Positions 18,573-27,064 of a DNA stretch of 64,000 nt are shown piece after piece. Location of the stretch: positions 1-64,000 of the forward strand of contig NZ_JAATEM010000011.1 of the NCBI RefSeq assembly GCF_012034205.1, read 5' to 3'. The DNA is from Streptomyces composti (lineage in GTDB: Bacteria > Actinomycetota > Actinomycetes > Streptomycetales > Streptomycetaceae). The notes beneath the pieces are model-generated. The model saw only the letters and a list, made by a program, of their open reading frames with translations. It was not told the DNA's origin and searched no databases. How positions within the stretch are numbered: position 1 is the stretch's first letter; every line of letters begins with the position of its first letter. The position numbers and the translations under genes are program-made.

Positions 18573-18710
18573 GAAATTGCGTCCTCGAGTGGGATACGGG
18601 GATGTGAGCGGTGCTGTGACCGTAAACACGCCCCGCCGCCGCCCGCAAACATCGAAATGCGGACGGATTGTGAACGCGCATCGTGGCCGGTGTGCGACAG
18701 CGCCTGCCGC

Positions 18711-19868
18711 TCAGCCCTTCTCGGCGGAAAAACCGCTGGTGGAGGGCGTCTGCCGGAACAGCCATTCGGATTTCAGTTCCGCATAGCCCGGCTTGATCAC
18801 GTCATTGATCATGGCCAGTCGTTCGTCGAAAGGAATGAACGCTGATTTCATCGCATTGACGGTGAACCACTGCATGTCGTCGAGCGTGTAGCCGAATGCC
18901 TCGACCAGCTGCTCGAATTCCCGGCTCATGCTGGTGTGGGACATCAGCCGGTTGTCGGTGTTCACCGTGGTGCGGAAGTGCAGCCGGCGCAGCAGCCCGA
19001 TCGGGTGCTCGGCGTAGGAGGAGGCCGCCCCCGTCTGGAGGTTGGAGCTGGGGCACATCTCCAGCGGGATGCGCTTGTCGCGGACGTAGGAGGCGAGCCG
19101 GCCGAGCTGCACGGTGCCGTCGTCGCGGACGGTGATGTCGTCGATGATGCGCACCCCGTGGCCGAGCCGGTCGGCGCCGCACCACTGCAGCGCCTGCCAG
19201 ATGGACGGCAGCCCGAAGGCCTCACCGGCGTGGATGGTGAAGTGGTTGTTCTCCCGCTTCAGATACTCGAAGGCGTCCAGGTGCCGGGTGGGCGGGTAAC
19301 CGGCCTCGGCGCCCGCGATGTCGAAGCCGACGACGCCCAGGTCCCGGTAGCGGTTGGCGAGTTCGGCGATCTCCAGGGCGCGGGCGGCGTGCCGCATCGC
19401 GGTCAGCAGGGCACCGATCCGGATGCGGTGCCCGTTCTCCCTGGCGCGCCGCTCCCCCAGCCGGAAGCCCTCGTTGACCGCCTCGACGACTTCTTCGAGC
19501 GTGAGGCCGCCTTCCAGGTGCTGCTCGGGGGCGTAGCGCACCTCGGCGTAGACGACGCCGTCCTCGGCGAGGTCCTCCGCGCACTCGGCGGCGACCCGGA
19601 CCAGCGCCTCGCGGGTCTGCATCACGCCGACGGTGTGCGAGAACGTCTCCAGATAGCGCTCCAGGGAACCGGAGTCGGCGGCCTCCCGGAACCACAGGGC
19701 GAGCTTGTCCGGGTCGGTCTCGGGGAGCTGGGAGTAGCCGGTCTCCCGGGCCAGGTCCACGACGGTGCCGGGGCGCAGGCCGCCGTCGAGGTGGTCGTGC
19801 AGCAGAACCTTGGGCGCCCGGCGGATCTGGTCCGGTGTCGGGGTGTTCGCAATGGTCTGGCTCGTCAT
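18711..19868 (-). CDS. add: Adenosine deaminase
   Basis: It hydrolyses (deoxy)adenosine to (deoxy)inosine, feeding purine nucleoside phosphorylase. 385 residues from ATG 19868. The metal-binding HDHLDGG replaces Hx[26 protein letters not shown] and [10 protein letters not shown] provide the remaining metal and catalytic residues; the usual NTDDP reads NTDNR, which is common in Streptomyces homologues. A TATGGT hexamer at 19880-19875 and the operator palindrome upstream indicate control with the other nucleoside genes. Confidence 0.95.
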   Translation of the reverse strand: MTSQTIANTPTPDQIRRAPKVLLHDHLDGGLRPGTVVDLARETGYSQLPETDPDKLALWFREAADSGSLERYLETFSHTVGVMQTREALVRVAAECAEDLAEDGVVYAEVRYAPEQHLEGGLTLEEVVEAVNEGFRLGERRARENGHRIRIGALLTAMRHAARALEIAELANRYRDLGVVGFDIAGAEAGYPPTRHLDAFEYLKRENNHFTIHAGEAFGLPSIWQALQWCGADRLGHGVRIIDDITVRDDGTVQLGRLASYVRDKRIPLEMCPSSNLQTGAASSYAEHPIGLLRRLHFRTTVNTDNRLMSHTSMSREFEQLVEAFGYTLDDMQWFTVNAMKSAFIPFDERLAMINDVIKPGYAELKSEWLFRQTPSTSGFSAEKG

Positions 19869-19893
19869 TTCCGCACCATAACCCCTTGTCGTC

Positions 19894-19905
19894 CTACGCG
19901 CGTAG
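19894..19905. promoter_or_regulatory. CTACGCGCGTAG operator at the add promoter
   Basis: A perfect palindrome 13 bases from a -10-like TATGGT on the minus strand, so it overlies the -35 region, the same geometry as at purine nucleoside phosphorylase. Confidence 0.85.
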
Positions 19906-20022
19906 ATGCCGGGCGGGGGGAATTCCCGGGTCAGGTGCCCGGTGCTGCCCGGTGGTCGCCGATACGCAACGGTGACCGCACGGACGGGTGGCGTGCGCCC
20001 GCCCTTCTGACAATGTTCTGCC

Positions 20023-20778
20023 ATGGCACAGCAAGCGTCGCCGGTCCGCAGGGCCCGGCTGGGGAGGACGTTCGGCTCCGAGCCGACAGCGGTGAGCGGA
20101 GTGGTGCTGCTGCTCCCCGACGGGGAGGAGACCTCCCACCGCAGACCGTCCCCGCTGCTGGCCGCCGCCTCCGTCCGTGCGCTCGGCCGCCGCCTGGGCC
20201 GCGCCGGGCGGGAGGAGGGGCTGGCGGTCCATGTCGTCCACTACCGCTACCGGGGCTGGAACGGGGAGTGGGCTCATCTGGCGAGCGACGCGGAGTGGGC
20301 CGCCGACGAGGTCGTACGCCGGTACGGGGACGTGCCGGTGTGTCTGGCCGGGACCGGGATGGGCGCCCGGGCCGCGCTGCGGGCGGGCGGGCACGAGGCC
20401 GTCACCTCCGTGGTGGCGCTGGCCCCCTGGCTGCCCCGTGAGGAGGGCGCGGACTCACCCGAACCGGTGAAGCAACTGGTGGGACGTCAGGTGCTCATCG
20501 TGCACGGCACCAACGACGCACGCACCGACCCGGAGCTGTCCTTCCGCCTCGCCGCGCGGGCGAAGAAGGCCAACCGGGACGTGTGCCGGTTCGAAGTCCA
20601 CGCCGACGGCCACGGGTTGCACCAGTACCGGGACGAAGTGCTCGCCCTCGCCGAGGACTTCGTGATGGGTGTGCTCTTCGGCAGGAACTTCGCGCGCCCG
20701 GTGCGGGACGCGCTGGCGGCACCGCCGCCGCTGGGTCTGCGGATGCCGCTGGCCTCCGGATTCGGGCGGTGGCGGTAG
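20023..20778 (+). CDS. Alpha/beta-hydrolase fold protein without a nucleophile
   Basis: 251 residues of dienelactone-hydrolase-like fold. The nucleophile elbow, normally G-x-S-x-G, reads [13 protein letters not shown]: a Gly sits at the catalytic position. The Asp region ([12 protein letters not shown]) and the His ([10 protein letters not shown]) are retained. It is therefore probably not a classical serine hydrolase and may bind rather than cleave its ligand. It is divergent from add across 154 bases, with the operator between. Confidence 0.8.
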   Translation: MAQQASPVRRARLGRTFGSEPTAVSGVVLLLPDGEETSHRRPSPLLAAASVRALGRRLGRAGREEGLAVHVVHYRYRGWNGEWAHLASDAEWAADEVVRRYGDVPVCLAGTGMGARAALRAGGHEAVTSVVALAPWLPREEGADSPEPVKQLVGRQVLIVHGTNDARTDPELSFRLAARAKKANRDVCRFEVHADGHGLHQYRDEVLALAEDFVMGVLFGRNFARPVRDALAAPPPLGLRMPLASGFGRWR

Positions 20779-20814
20779 CGGCACGTGTTGCTCCCTTCGC
20801 AGGCGGCGCGGGCC

Positions 20815-21783
20815 TCACGTCGGCAGCAGGTTGCCGCGGCGGGAGAGCAGGAACTTCTTGAAGGCGGCCACCGGGGGCGTGTCCGGGTGCCCGGCCAGCC
20901 AGGCGACGCCGATCTCGCGCACCGCCCGCGGCGCGGTGACCGTCAGCTCCACCACCCCCGGCCGGGGCACGGTCGGCGGCGGCAGCAGCGCCACGCCCAG
21001 GCCCGCCGCCACCAGGCCCCGCAGGGTCTCCGCCTCCTCGCCCTCGAAGGCGACCTTCGGCCGGAAACCCGCCTCGGCGCACAGGTTGTCCGTGATCCGC
21101 CGCAGACCGTAGCCGGGCTCCAGGGTGACGAAGGTTTCGTCGGCCGCCTCGGCCAGGCGGATGCGGCGGCGGGAGGCGAGCCGGTGGTCCGCGGGGACGA
21201 CCAGGCGCAGCTTCTGCTCGTCCAGGCGCCGGGCGACGAGGTCGGGGGCGTCGGGCACCGGCGAGGTCAGGCACAGGTCGAGTTCGCCGGCCCGCAGCCG
21301 CTCCAGCATGGCCTCGCCGTAGTTCTGGACCAGGCTGAAGCGGACGCGCGGGTGGCCGGCGCGGAAGGCCTGCAGCAGGCCGGGGACGGTCTCGGCGCCC
21401 ATGGTGTGCAGAAAGCCGAAGGCGACCTTGCCGGTGGCCGGGTCGGCGTCCGCGCGCACCTCCTCCACGGCGCGTTCGATCTCGGCGAGCGCCCGCTCGA
21501 CCGAGGTGAGGAAGGTGCGGCCCGCCGGGGTGAGGGAGACGGTGCGTCCGTGGCGGGCGAACAGATCGACGCCGAGGTCCTGTTCGAGGCGGGCCATGGC
21601 CCGCGACAGCGTCGACTGCGGCACCTGCATCTGCTGGGCGGCGCGGGTCACGTGCTCGGTGCGGGCGACACCGGCGAAGTGGGCGAGGCGGGGGGCCAGG
21701 AGCAGCGACATCTCCCGCTCGGGAATGTCTTCTGTGTCACCGGACTGTGACAGGCGGGTCCCTGAACTCTGCTGATGCACCAT
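20815..21783 (-). CDS. LysR-family regulator
   Basis: 322 residues from ATG 21783. The N-terminal helix-turn-helix (about 30-85: FAGVARTEHVTRAAQQMQVPQSTLSRAMARLEQDLGVDLFARHGR) is followed by a type-2 periplasmic-binding-like effector domain. It is divergent from an MFS exporter gene with 63 bases between starts, the classic arrangement in which LysR controls the transporter. Effector unknown. Confidence 0.92.
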   Translation of the reverse strand: MVHQQSSGTRLSQSGDTEDIPEREMSLLLAPRLAHFAGVARTEHVTRAAQQMQVPQSTLSRAMARLEQDLGVDLFARHGRTVSLTPAGRTFLTSVERALAEIERAVEEVRADADPATGKVAFGFLHTMGAETVPGLLQAFRAGHPRVRFSLVQNYGEAMLERLRAGELDLCLTSPVPDAPDLVARRLDEQKLRLVVPADHRLASRRRIRLAEAADETFVTLEPGYGLRRITDNLCAEAGFRPKVAFEGEEAETLRGLVAAGLGVALLPPPTVPRPGVVELTVTAPRAVREIGVAWLAGHPDTPPVAAFKKFLLSRRGNLLPT

Positions 21784-21846
21784 GGGAACAATTATGGCGA
21801 ATCCATGCATTGGACGGATGAGTCCGGGCGTACATACCGTCGAGGC

Positions 21847-23190
21847 ATGACTCCCGCCAGTACCGGGGCGTCCGCCACCGCGGGCGCCGGCTCCGTTCCC
21901 TCCGCCGCCTCTCCTGCTCCTGCCGCCTCTCCGGCTCCTGTTTCTTCCTCCGCCTCCTCCTCTGCTGTGGACGCGCGTATGGCTCCTGGTGGACCGGGCT
22001 ACCGGCGGATGAGCTTCGCTCTCTTCCTCGCGGGTGTGGCCACGTTCGCCCTGCTGTACTCCACGCAGGCGCTGCTGCCGCTGATCTCCGGCGACTTCCA
22101 GGTCAGCGCGAGCGACGCGAGCTGGACGGTGGCGGCGGCCACGGGCGGGCTCGCGGTGTTCGTGCTGCCGATGAGCGCGCTGTCGGAGCGGTTCGGGCGG
22201 CGCACGGTCATGACGGCGTCGCTGGCGGTCGCGGTGACGGTGGGGCTGCTGGTCCCGTTCGCGCCGTCGCTGGGGTGGCTGGTCGCCCTGCGGGCCGTGC
22301 AGGGTGCGGCGCTGGCCGGACTGCCCGCCTCGGCGACCGCGTACCTCGCGGAGGAGGTCCGGCCGAAGGCGCTGGTCACCGCGATCGGTCTGTTCGTGGC
22401 CGGGAACAGCGTCGGCGGCATGAGCGGCCGGGTCATCACCGGCTGGGCCGCCCAGGAATGGGGCTGGCGGGTCGCCGTCGCACTGATCGGGGTGATCGCG
22501 GTGGGCTGCGCGGTGGCCTTCCGGCTGCTGCTGCCGGCACCCCGGCACTTCCGTGCCGGTTCGCTGCGCCCGGGTGTCCTGGCGCGTACCGTGCGCGGCC
22601 ACCTCGCCGATCCGCTGCTGCGCCGGCTGTACGCGATCGGTGCGCTGTTCATGACGGTGTTCGGCGGCGTCTACACGGTGATCGGGTACCGGCTGACCGA
22701 GGCCCCGTTCTCGCTGCCGCAGGGCATCGTCGGCTCGGTCTTCCTGGTCTACCTGGTCGGCACGGTCTCCGCGTCGGCGGCCGGCCGCCTGGTGGGGCGC
22801 CTCGGCCGCCGGGGCGCGCTGTACGCGGCCGGGGGTACGACGGCGGCGGGTCTGCTGCTGTCCCTGGCCGACGCGCTGGTGCCGGTGCTGCTGGGCCTGG
22901 TGCTGATCACGGCGGGCTTCTTCGCGGGGCACGCGGTCGCCTCGTCGGCGGTCGGGAAGACCGCGACGCGGGGGCGGGCGCAGGCCGCGGCGCTGTACCA
23001 GTCGGCGTACTACGTCGGCTCCAGCGCGGGCAGCACGGTGGGGGCGGTGGCCTTCCACGCGGGCGGCTGGGCCGGGACGGTCGGCGTCGGCCTGCTGGCG
23101 GTGGCGGGCGTCGTGGCGATCACGGTGATCGGGTCGCTGGCGGCGATGCGGTCCGGTACGCCGGTGAGGGTGCGCTCGGCGAGCTGCTGA
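21847..23190 (+). CDS. MFS transporter
   Basis: 447 residues. A low-complexity Ala/Pro/Ser-rich N terminus of about 50 residues precedes twelve hydrophobic segments. The MFS loop 2-3 motif is LSERFGRRTVM. It resembles the YnfM/inner-membrane transport group of drug-H+ antiporters. Substrate unknown. It is divergent from the LysR gene, which probably regulates it. Confidence 0.9.
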   Translation: MTPASTGASATAGAGSVPSAASPAPAASPAPVSSSASSSAVDARMAPGGPGYRRMSFALFLAGVATFALLYSTQALLPLISGDFQVSASDASWTVAAATGGLAVFVLPMSALSERFGRRTVMTASLAVAVTVGLLVPFAPSLGWLVALRAVQGAALAGLPASATAYLAEEVRPKALVTAIGLFVAGNSVGGMSGRVITGWAAQEWGWRVAVALIGVIAVGCAVAFRLLLPAPRHFRAGSLRPGVLARTVRGHLADPLLRRLYAIGALFMTVFGGVYTVIGYRLTEAPFSLPQGIVGSVFLVYLVGTVSASAAGRLVGRLGRRGALYAAGGTTAAGLLLSLADALVPVLLGLVLITAGFFAGHAVASSAVGKTATRGRAQAAALYQSAYYVGSSAGSTVGAVAFHAGGWAGTVGVGLLAVAGVVAITVIGSLAAMRSGTPVRVRSASC

Positions 23191-23451
23191 GCGGGGCCGG
23201 GGCCCGGCAGCCGGCCGGTCGCGGCTGCCGGTCGAAGGCGCACCGCGGCCCGGTGCGCGGGCCGTCACGACTGCCGGTCCAGGACGCGCCCCGGGCTGCC
23301 GGGGAAACCGGACCTGAGCCGTCCCGCAAGTCCGAAGTGGGTACCCGGGCGGCTTTTCCGACTCGGGGCGCCATTGTCAGTGGGCTGCTGTAGCTTCCGG
23401 AGTGTGGGCGCGAAGAGGCGCCGCCACGGAAGCCACAGGGGTGGGTGGGCG

Positions 23452-24465
23452 ATGACGAACGGCACGGCGACGACCGACCTGGACGACAAGCTGGAGGCGT
23501 ACCGCGTCGAGCTGACCGGGTACTGCTACCGGATGCTCGGCTCCTCCTTCGAGGCGGAGGACGCGGTGCAGGACACGATGGTCCGCGCCTGGCGCAGCTA
23601 CGACAAGTTCGAAGGGCGTTCCAGCCTGCGGTCCTGGCTGTACCGGATCGCGACCAACGTCTGCCTGGACATGCTGACGGCCGGCAACAGACGCGCCCGC
23701 CCGATGGACCTGACCGAGTCCACGCCGCTGGCGCAGGCCGCCCTGTCGCCGCGCCCGGACAACACCTGGCTGGAGCCCATGCCGGACTCGAGAGTGCTGC
23801 CCACCACCGAGGACCCGGCGGAGGCGGCCGTCGCCAAGGAGTCCGTGCGGCTCGCCTTCATGGCCGCGCTGCAGCAGCTGCCGCCCAAGCAGCGCGCGGT
23901 GCTGATCCTGCGCGAGGTGCTGGCCTGGAAGGCGAGCGAGGTCGCCGAGCTGCTCGGCACCTCCGTCGCCTCGGTCAACAGCGCGCTGCAGCGGGCCCGG
24001 GCCACCCTCGCCGAGCGGCGGCAGCCGGGCGAGGAGGCAGCGGTCTCCGACCCGCTGGACGAGGAGCAGCAGAAGCTGCTGGAGCGCTATGTCGCCGCGT
24101 TCGAGGGGTACGACATGTCGGCGCTGACGCAGCTGCTGCACGAGGACGCCATCATGACGATGCCGCCGTTCGACCTGTGGCTGACCGGCCCGGAGGACAT
24201 CACCGGCTTCATGACGACGCTGGGCGCGCCGTGCGCCGGCTCGAAGCTGGTGCCCGTGCAGGTCAACGGGCTGCCCGGGTTCGCCCAGTACAAGCCCGAC
24301 CCGGAGAGCGGGGGCTTCACCCCGTGGGCCGTGCAGGCGCTGGAGATCTCAGACGGCCGGATCACCGGGTTCCACTGCTTCCTCGACACCAAGCGCTGGT
24401 TCCCGCTGTTCGGGCTGCCGCTCCACCTCGAAGCGGAGACCGACCAGGTCGAGCAAGGAGCATAG
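23452..24465 (+). CDS. ECF sigma factor with SnoaL-like C-terminal domain
   Basis: 337 residues from ATG 23452. Region 2 (YCYRMLGSSFEAEDAVQDTMVRAWR...SLRSWLYRIATNVCLDML) and region 4 (QQLPPKQRAVLILREVLAWKASEVAELLGTSVASVNSALQRARATL) are followed by a SnoaL/NTF2-like domain (from about residue 205: LLERYVAAFEGYDMSALTQLLHEDAIMTMPP). Sigma factors of this build (SigG/SigJ-like, ECF41/56-like groups) are regulated by their own tail rather than by a separate anti-sigma. The 3' end overlaps the STAS gene on the other strand by 117 bases. Confidence 0.9.
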   Translation: MTNGTATTDLDDKLEAYRVELTGYCYRMLGSSFEAEDAVQDTMVRAWRSYDKFEGRSSLRSWLYRIATNVCLDMLTAGNRRARPMDLTESTPLAQAALSPRPDNTWLEPMPDSRVLPTTEDPAEAAVAKESVRLAFMAALQQLPPKQRAVLILREVLAWKASEVAELLGTSVASVNSALQRARATLAERRQPGEEAAVSDPLDEEQQKLLERYVAAFEGYDMSALTQLLHEDAIMTMPPFDLWLTGPEDITGFMTTLGAPCAGSKLVPVQVNGLPGFAQYKPDPESGGFTPWAVQALEISDGRITGFHCFLDTKRWFPLFGLPLHLEAETDQVEQGA

Positions 24466-24735
24466 GGCCGGGTCCGGATCACGCAGCCGTATCCGCCCGC
24501 CCGCCCGGCGTGCGGTCAGCTGGAGCCGGGCGAGGAGGTTCACGGCGGCGAGACCGGGTGGCCCCAGGCCGCCGACGTCGCACACCACCACCGTGCCGGG
24601 GCCGTCCAGCAGGGCCCGCACCGCCTCGCACGGCCCCCGCACCTCGCCCCGGGCGAGGAGGGGGCCGCGCAGCACGAGCACAGGCGGTGTCTTGGCGTCC
24701 ACGATCGGTAGACCGGGCGGGAAGCCGTAACTCAT
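24349..24735 (-). CDS. STAS-domain protein
   Basis: 128 residues. The STAS fold is seen as VLRGPLLARGEV...GTVVVCDVGGLGPPGLAAVNLLARLQLTARRAGGRIRLRDPDPALCSLLDLVGL. The phosphorylatable Ser of anti-anti-sigma factors (usually DSSGL) is replaced by GPPGL, so it is not a phospho-switch of the SpoIIAA type. Its 3' third lies inside the sigma gene on the opposite strand. The ATG and first codons are part of a tandem repeat that continues upstream. Confidence 0.75.
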   Translation of the reverse strand: MSYGFPPGLPIVDAKTPPVLVLRGPLLARGEVRGPCEAVRALLDGPGTVVVCDVGGLGPPGLAAVNLLARLQLTARRAGGRIRLRDPDPALCSLLDLVGLRFEVERQPEQREPALGVEEAVEPGDPAV

Positions 24736-24852
24736 CGGGGGCGCGGGAGCCGTAACTCACCGCGCGTGCGGGAGCCGTAACTCACCGCGGGTGCGGGGGC
24801 CCGTGACTCACCGCGGGTGCGGGGCCCGTGGCTCACCGCGGGTGCGAGCGGT
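24721..24852. repeat. 25-26-bp tandem repeat built on the STAS start codon
   Basis: Read on the minus strand, the unit is RTGAGTTACGGCTCCCGC followed by seven or eight G/C bases. About five copies are seen, the last being the start of the STAS gene itself (ATGAGTTACGGC at 24735). The next two are nearly identical with GTG in place of ATG, and the outer two diverge (GTGAGTCACGGG, GTGAGCCACGGG). Confidence 0.85.
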
Positions 24853-24937
24853 CACATTGACCCCGGGGCGGGCCTGCGCCGAGGGTTGGCTGTATGTGCC
24901 ATAGATCGTTCCCGTCCTTCCCGTCCGAGGGGCCGGC

Positions 24938-25858
24938 GTGCAGGGGGTGCTGAGCGGGTTCGCGGTGATCGCGGTCGTCATCGGCGTCGGCTATGTCATC
25001 GGACGGCGGGGGTTCCTGGGCACCCAGGGCAGCGCGGTGCTGACCAAGCTGGCCTTCCACGTGGCCTCACCGGCTCTGCTGTTCACCACCCTCGCGCGGG
25101 CGGACCTGTCCGTCGTCTTCTCCGAACGCCTCCTGGTCACCGCCCTGAGCACAGCCGCGGTGGCCGGCATCTTCATCGCGGTCGGTGTCGTACGCCGCTG
25201 GGGAGTGGCCCGCACCACCATCGGCGCCCTGTGCGCCGGCTACGTCAACGCCGGGAACCTCGGCATTCCGATCGCGGTGTACGTCCTCGGCGACGCCTCC
25301 CTCGTCGCCCCGGTGCTCCTCTTCCAGCTCATCGGCGTCACCCCCGTAGCCCTGACGATCCTCGATCTGTCGACCACGGGCGGGAAACTCCCTCTCTGGC
25401 GACGCCTGCTCACCCCCCTGCGCAACCCCATCGCCCTGGGCTCCCTGGCCGGTGTCGCGGCGTCGGCCTCCGGGATCACCGTCCCCGGCCCGGTCATGGA
25501 CCCCGTCACCCTGATCGGCAACATGGCCGTCCCCGCCGTCCTTCTCGCCTTCGGCATCTCCCTGCGCGGCAGCACCCTGCCGCTCCGCGACGGCGAACGC
25601 GGCACGGTCCTGCTCGCCGTTGCCCTGAAGTCGGCCGGCCAGCCGCTCGCCGCCTGGGCCCTGGCGGCGGGCCTCTTCGGACTCACCGGCCCCCCACTCC
25701 TCGACGTGGTGGTCACCTCGGCCCTCCCGGCCGCCCAGAACCTCTACACCTACGCCGCCACCTACGGCGTGGGCGAACGCCTGGCCCGGGACGCCATCCT
25801 CATCTCCACGGCACTCTCCGTCCCGGTACTGGTCGTGGTGGCGGCGCTCCTCGGATGA
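24938..25858 (+). CDS. AEC-family (auxin efflux carrier-type) transporter
   Basis: 306 residues from GTG 24938 with GAGGGG upstream. About ten hydrophobic segments, with the conserved YVNAGNLGIPIAVYVLGD in the first half and an ALPAAQNLYTYAATYG motif in the second. AEC proteins export organic acids or amino-acid derivatives in bacteria. Substrate unknown. Confidence 0.9.
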   Translation: MQGVLSGFAVIAVVIGVGYVIGRRGFLGTQGSAVLTKLAFHVASPALLFTTLARADLSVVFSERLLVTALSTAAVAGIFIAVGVVRRWGVARTTIGALCAGYVNAGNLGIPIAVYVLGDASLVAPVLLFQLIGVTPVALTILDLSTTGGKLPLWRRLLTPLRNPIALGSLAGVAASASGITVPGPVMDPVTLIGNMAVPAVLLAFGISLRGSTLPLRDGERGTVLLAVALKSAGQPLAAWALAAGLFGLTGPPLLDVVVTSALPAAQNLYTYAATYGVGERLARDAILISTALSVPVLVVVAALLG

Positions 25859-25945
25859 GCTGCGGCCCCGCAGCGACGGGCGGTCGGTCAGGTGAGATCG
25901 GCAGCCTCCCGCGACGCGTACCTCCTTGAGGTGATCGGCAGGGCG

Positions 25946-26485
25946 ATGTCCGCCCGCCGGAGCCCGTCCGTCCCGCACAGTGGGCAGGTGCCCCATCGCC
26001 CGCCGACGTTCCTGCCGCTGCTCCTCGCCCTGCTGACCACGACGGGCTGCGCCACGGTGCCGGCCTCCTCCGACCGCCACCCGCACGACCGGCACGGCTC
26101 GGCCGCTCCGGAACCGGCGGCGTCCCCGTCACCCACCCGGCAGGCTGCCCCTCCCCCGCCGCGCTCCGCACTGGTCCGAACCGCGCCCGGCCCGCAGCGG
26201 CCCGCGCCCGAGAGCGGTCGTACGGCCCGGCCTGACACTCCGTCGGCTGTCCAGCGGCCCCGGACCGCAGTGCCGCAGGAACGGACCACGGCCCGTCCGC
26301 GTCCACCCGCTTCCGCACGGCCCGAGCGGCGCCGGCCGAAGGAACGGCGGTCCGGGTCCGAGGTGCCGCCCCGGGGGCGGCCTCGGCCGGACGCCCGGCC
26401 CGAGGAGATGCGCGAGTTGTGCCGCCGGGCGGACGGCGTGGCGTCGACCGAGGCCGTGGGTCTGTGCCGGGAGGCCTGGGGGTAG
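25946..26485 (+). CDS. Pro/Arg-rich lipoprotein
   Basis: About 179 residues from ATG 25946 (GTG 25988 also possible). The hydrophobic FLPLLLALLTTTGC ends in a lipobox (Cys35). A disordered Pro/Arg/Ala chain of about 115 residues precedes a short C-terminal domain with two cysteines (MRELCRRADGVASTEAVGLCREAWG), which probably form a disulfide outside the cell. Function unknown. Confidence 0.65.
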   Translation: MSARRSPSVPHSGQVPHRPPTFLPLLLALLTTTGCATVPASSDRHPHDRHGSAAPEPAASPSPTRQAAPPPPRSALVRTAPGPQRPAPESGRTARPDTPSAVQRPRTAVPQERTTARPRPPASARPERRRPKERRSGSEVPPRGRPRPDARPEEMRELCRRADGVASTEAVGLCREAWG

Positions 26486-26622
26486 GGCCCGCGATCCGGC
26501 TGCCCGGGGAGGGCGCCACAGCTCCCGCTCCCCCGCCGCCACCCGGCCCTGAGAGACAGGGCCGGGTGCACGACACCGGTGTTCCGTCGCTCACGACTCG
26601 GGCTCTCACCCTGCCGACGCGC

Positions 26623-26898
26623 CTAGTTCTTTCGCTCGATGGTGAGGGACAGCCGCACGGAGCCGCCGCTCTTCCCACGCGGGACTTCCTGGCTGCGTTC
26701 AGGTGGTGAACTCAGCCGAGCTGGTGCTCCCTCCGTGCGCGCTCGCCAGACGGCGACGGCCGCGGAGAGCAGCAGGAGCACCGCCGCTCCGGCGCCCCAG
26801 GCGACGGATCAGTTCTCCGTCAGCATTCCGGTGGCCACGTTCACCGCTCCCGCCAGTATGACCGAGCCGCCAACCGCCCAAGCCTGCCTCGCGGTCAT
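26623..26898 (-). pseudogene. Small membrane-protein gene broken by an in-frame TGA
   Basis: On the minus strand, ATG 26898 opens 29 codons (MTARQAWAVGGSVILAGAV...MLTEN), then TGA at 26811-26809. The same frame continues 61 codons to TAG at 26625-26623 with a second membrane segment (SVAWGAGAAVLLLLSAAVAVW) and a basic tail ending IERKN. The two parts read as one two-helix membrane protein in which a Trp codon (TGG) has become TGA. It is either a real nonsense mutation or a base-call error. No homologue was recognised. Confidence 0.6.
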
Positions 26899-27009
26899 GG
26901 TCTCACCCTCCTCGTGCACTCAACTGTTGGACCGTCAAGTGTTCACTAGTTTGATGCAGTTGGGCGATTCAGGGGAGACCCGTGCAGAAATTGCTTCGCT
27001 AAATGAAGA

Positions 27010-27042
27010 CGATCTCCGGGATCGCGGGGATCCCGGAGATCG
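27010..27042 (-). terminator. Terminator after deoA
   Basis: A perfect 14-bp stem CGATCTCCGGGATC / complement with a five-base loop (gcggg), 22 bases beyond the deoA stop. Confidence 0.9.
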
Positions 27043-27064
27043 GGGAGATGCGGGCGAGCCCCGC

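Noticed and set aside
26699..26881. 60-residue minus-strand ORF
   Set aside because: Out of frame with the two-helix membrane protein that explains the region better.
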